DNA of 64,000 nucleotides from positions 3,862,501 to 3,926,500 of the forward strand of contig NZ_CP048222.1 in NCBI RefSeq assembly GCF_010119975.1, given 5' to 3'. This document shows, in pieces, positions 62,420 through 64,000 of the stretch. Origin of the DNA: Rhodocytophaga rosea (lineage in GTDB: Bacteria > Bacteroidota > Bacteroidia > Cytophagales > 172606-1). The position numbers and the translations under genes were made by a program. Each line of letters opens with the position of its first letter. The stretch's first letter is position 1. The notes below the pieces were generated by a model. The model had not been told where the DNA came from. It did no database searches and saw nothing but the letters and a program-made list of their open reading frames with translations.

Positions 62420-63355
62420 ATGAGGATTGGAAATAAAATACTAAAGATTATAGTTTTATCCATCCTTATAGGTGCTTGTAGCAAGGGTGAAAAATCAATT
62501 GAAAAGGATGGCTTATCAAGTATAACCATTTCCGAAGATGGGAGGAAAATTATTTATTCATGGGTAGAAAACGGCATAGGCTCTATCTATGAAGCTAATC
62601 TTGACGGTTCCAATCCAGAAATCCTGCACAAAGCAAATAATATTTCCTTTGCTAACCCAAGAATTTCTGCTGGGGGTAAGAAAATAGTTTTAACCGGGCA
62701 TCACAGGACAAGTGTAAATAGTGCCATTTGGATAATGAATCGGGATGGAACTGGATTAAAATCATTAACTGATATGTCAGCTATACGGCCAGAGGCAGTA
62801 CTTTCTCTTAAAGAAGATACCGTTTTCTTTCTACAAGCCAATAGTTATGAGCAATACTCTCCAATAGGAAGAAGAGCCGCTCACAACTTTGATATTTATA
62901 ATATAGCATTAGATAACCCAGAGATTACCCGGATGACAAATCTGAATGCGTATGGCCTTTATTATCTATCAAATTTATCTGCTGATCAACTCTTATTTAG
63001 TGCAATAGATAATAACCGAGGAATATGCGTATTATCAAGGTCTAGTAATTCACTAAGGCACCTTGATCCAATAAATAGAGGAGATAGAGATTTAATCAGT
63101 TATGGCCTCCCTGTTGTTTTAGATTCTAATCAAATTGCATGTAACTCCTACTATGAGCTACTTCTCATTAACTTACAAGATAATACTGAAAAGTTTATTG
63201 GAAGAAGTCCAGTAGGTCAATTTAGCCGTTTATGCTATAATCAATCCAATCAACGGCTTTATTTCACTGTAACAGGAGAAAAGAACAGCGTTTTCTCTGT
63301 TAAATTAGATGGATCTGATCTTATTGAATCTCCATTTAGCATAAATATCAACTAA
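62420..63355 (+). CDS. TolB-like/DUF5050-type lipoprotein
   Basis: 311 aa. Lipobox LIGACS (lipidated Cys about 20). Propeller-like repeats with SISEDGRKIIYSW-type turns, GSIYEANLDGSNPEIL, AIWIMNRDGTGLKSLTD and NSVFSVKLDGSDLIE. Likely periplasmic or outer-membrane beta-propeller. 27 bp after ppx, so possibly co-transcribed. Confidence 0.75.
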   Translation: MRIGNKILKIIVLSILIGACSKGEKSIEKDGLSSITISEDGRKIIYSWVENGIGSIYEANLDGSNPEILHKANNISFANPRISAGGKKIVLTGHHRTSVNSAIWIMNRDGTGLKSLTDMSAIRPEAVLSLKEDTVFFLQANSYEQYSPIGRRAAHNFDIYNIALDNPEITRMTNLNAYGLYYLSNLSADQLLFSAIDNNRGICVLSRSSNSLRHLDPINRGDRDLISYGLPVVLDSNQIACNSYYELLLINLQDNTEKFIGRSPVGQFSRLCYNQSNQRLYFTVTGEKNSVFSVKLDGSDLIESPFSININ

Positions 63356-63365
63356 TCAGTTAAAA

Positions 63366-64000
63366 CTATATATGCAAACCGCATTCAGTTTTAGCCTGGC
63401 CAAACCAACGGCCTTCCCTCCCAGTGCCTTTTACCGTGCAATGTGTACATCCGATTGATCCATATCCTTCAAAAACCAGTGGATGAAAATGCAAGTCATG
63501 TGTGAGGATGTACATATCTCTTTCTTCAGGCGTAATGTCGAGGATCGGATAGAACTTGAGAATGCCATTTTTCTCTTCAAAAAGGCGTAAGCCTTTGCGG
63601 TGTTCATTCTGGGTATGTATCAGGCCGGAAACCCACACCTGGTAATTTCCTGATATAGCATCTAATGGTTCTGTTTTATTCACTTTGCAGCATAAATCCG
63701 GATCTTTCGTCCACATATTATACTCCGAAGTAAACCTGTGTTTCCAAACCTCTGCTTTCAGATCAATTACATTCAGGTTATACATCTGAGTAAGCTTTTC
63801 CTTATAAGCCAGTGTTTCCGGAAAATGATAACCTGTATCTATAAAATGTACTTTCTGTTTGCTTCCAGTCAGGCGGGCAAATAAATGCAGTAATAAAGCG
63901 GAATTGCCAGCAAAAGAAGAAGTTAGCAATACATCTTCCGGCCCAAAATCTTTGTAGAGTTCCAGAATTCTTTCATCAATAGTCAGCTTTTCATACCGTT
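63366..64000 (-). CDS. cysH: APS/PAPS reductase (CysH), 5' end outside window
   Basis: The frame is open to the window edge (RYEKLTIDERILELYKDFGP precedes the first in-frame start-like codon), so the N-terminus is missing. LLTSSFAGNSALLLHLF is the PP-loop-like region; DLCCKVNKTEPL (paired Cys) and GCTHCTVKGTGREGRWFGQAKTECGLHI (cut) hold the CxxC and C-terminal catalytic ECGLH. The CC…CxxC pattern marks the 4Fe-4S APS reductase type. Assimilatory sulfate reduction to sulfite. Confidence 0.92.
   Translation of the reverse strand, partial: RYEKLTIDERILELYKDFGPEDVLLTSSFAGNSALLLHLFARLTGSKQKVHFIDTGYHFPETLAYKEKLTQMYNLNVIDLKAEVWKHRFTSEYNMWTKDPDLCCKVNKTEPLDAISGNYQVWVSGLIHTQNEHRKGLRLFEEKNGILKFYPILDITPEERDMYILTHDLHFHPLVFEGYGSIGCTHCTVKGTGREGRWFGQAKTECGLHI

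Overview
The window looks like chromosomal DNA of a member of the Bacteroidota, most likely a Cytophagales-type gliding/predatory soil or freshwater bacterium; the genus is not determinable from what I can see. The evidence is AT-rich DNA, promoters of the Bacteroidota form TTTG-N19/21-TAnnTTTG (before tRNA-Glu and before an elongation factor gene), few Shine-Dalgarno sequences, two giant secreted proteins with type IX secretion (T9SS) C-terminal sorting domains, a PorE-like TPR/propeller/OmpA protein, and a hybrid two-component system with an AraC output.

Layout. 1-17.7 kb is mostly ordinary: a truncated propeller/HExxH-type protein, two GNAT-like acetyltransferases, a PfkB kinase, the PorE-like OmpA protein, a divergent tesA/ybbA pair, a quinone oxidoreductase, several hypothetical proteins, a small outer-membrane barrel, and a two-gene unit of a membrane coiled-coil protein with a histidine kinase. 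tRNA-Glu (17.8 kb) marks the start of a more accessory stretch. 17.9-22.2 kb holds a DUF4132 gene cleanly split by an IS630-family element, plus a 130-aa companion gene. 22.9-25.5 kb holds a full-length EF-G paralogue behind a promoter, a 36-codon leader ORF, an intrinsic terminator and a second short ORF, which is the layout of an attenuation-controlled antibiotic- or stress-inducible gene. 25.6-30.4 kb is a run of minus-strand hypothetical membrane or secreted proteins and a methyltransferase.

30.7-47.5 kb is the most unusual part. Two large T9SS cargo proteins with a shared middle region but different N-terminal propellers and different sorting signals bracket a locus built from two large uncharacterised proteins and three aberrant tRNA genes, all on the minus strand. 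In order of transcription these are: a tRNA-Pro-like gene carrying a 44-nt hairpin-forming insertion in its anticodon stem; a 746-aa protein with a zinc-ribbon-like cluster and a possible TerD-like C-terminus; an interrupting block (IS630-type element and decayed plus-strand genes); a 461-aa protein; and, 15 nt after its stop codon, two tRNA genes that both have 8-nt anticodon loops. The regions upstream of the tRNA-Pro/746-aa pair and of the 461-aa gene share a ~42-bp similar sequence with a dyad. I propose this as one co-regulated tRNA-linked system, split by insertion; its function is unknown.

47.6-48.9 kb is a graveyard of decayed genes (a TPR protein and an epimerase). 49-64 kb returns to ordinary content: the hybrid sensor/AraC regulator, two MddA-like methanethiol methyltransferase homologues, GNAT, a PNPOx-like flavoprotein, a DUF2383/PA2169-type protein, a vanadium haloperoxidase-like lipoprotein, an acyl-CoA dehydrogenase-like flavoprotein, Ppx/GppA, a TolB-like lipoprotein, and an APS/PAPS reductase cut by the window edge. 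All functional calls come from reading the sequence and from memory of protein families; no database search was run.
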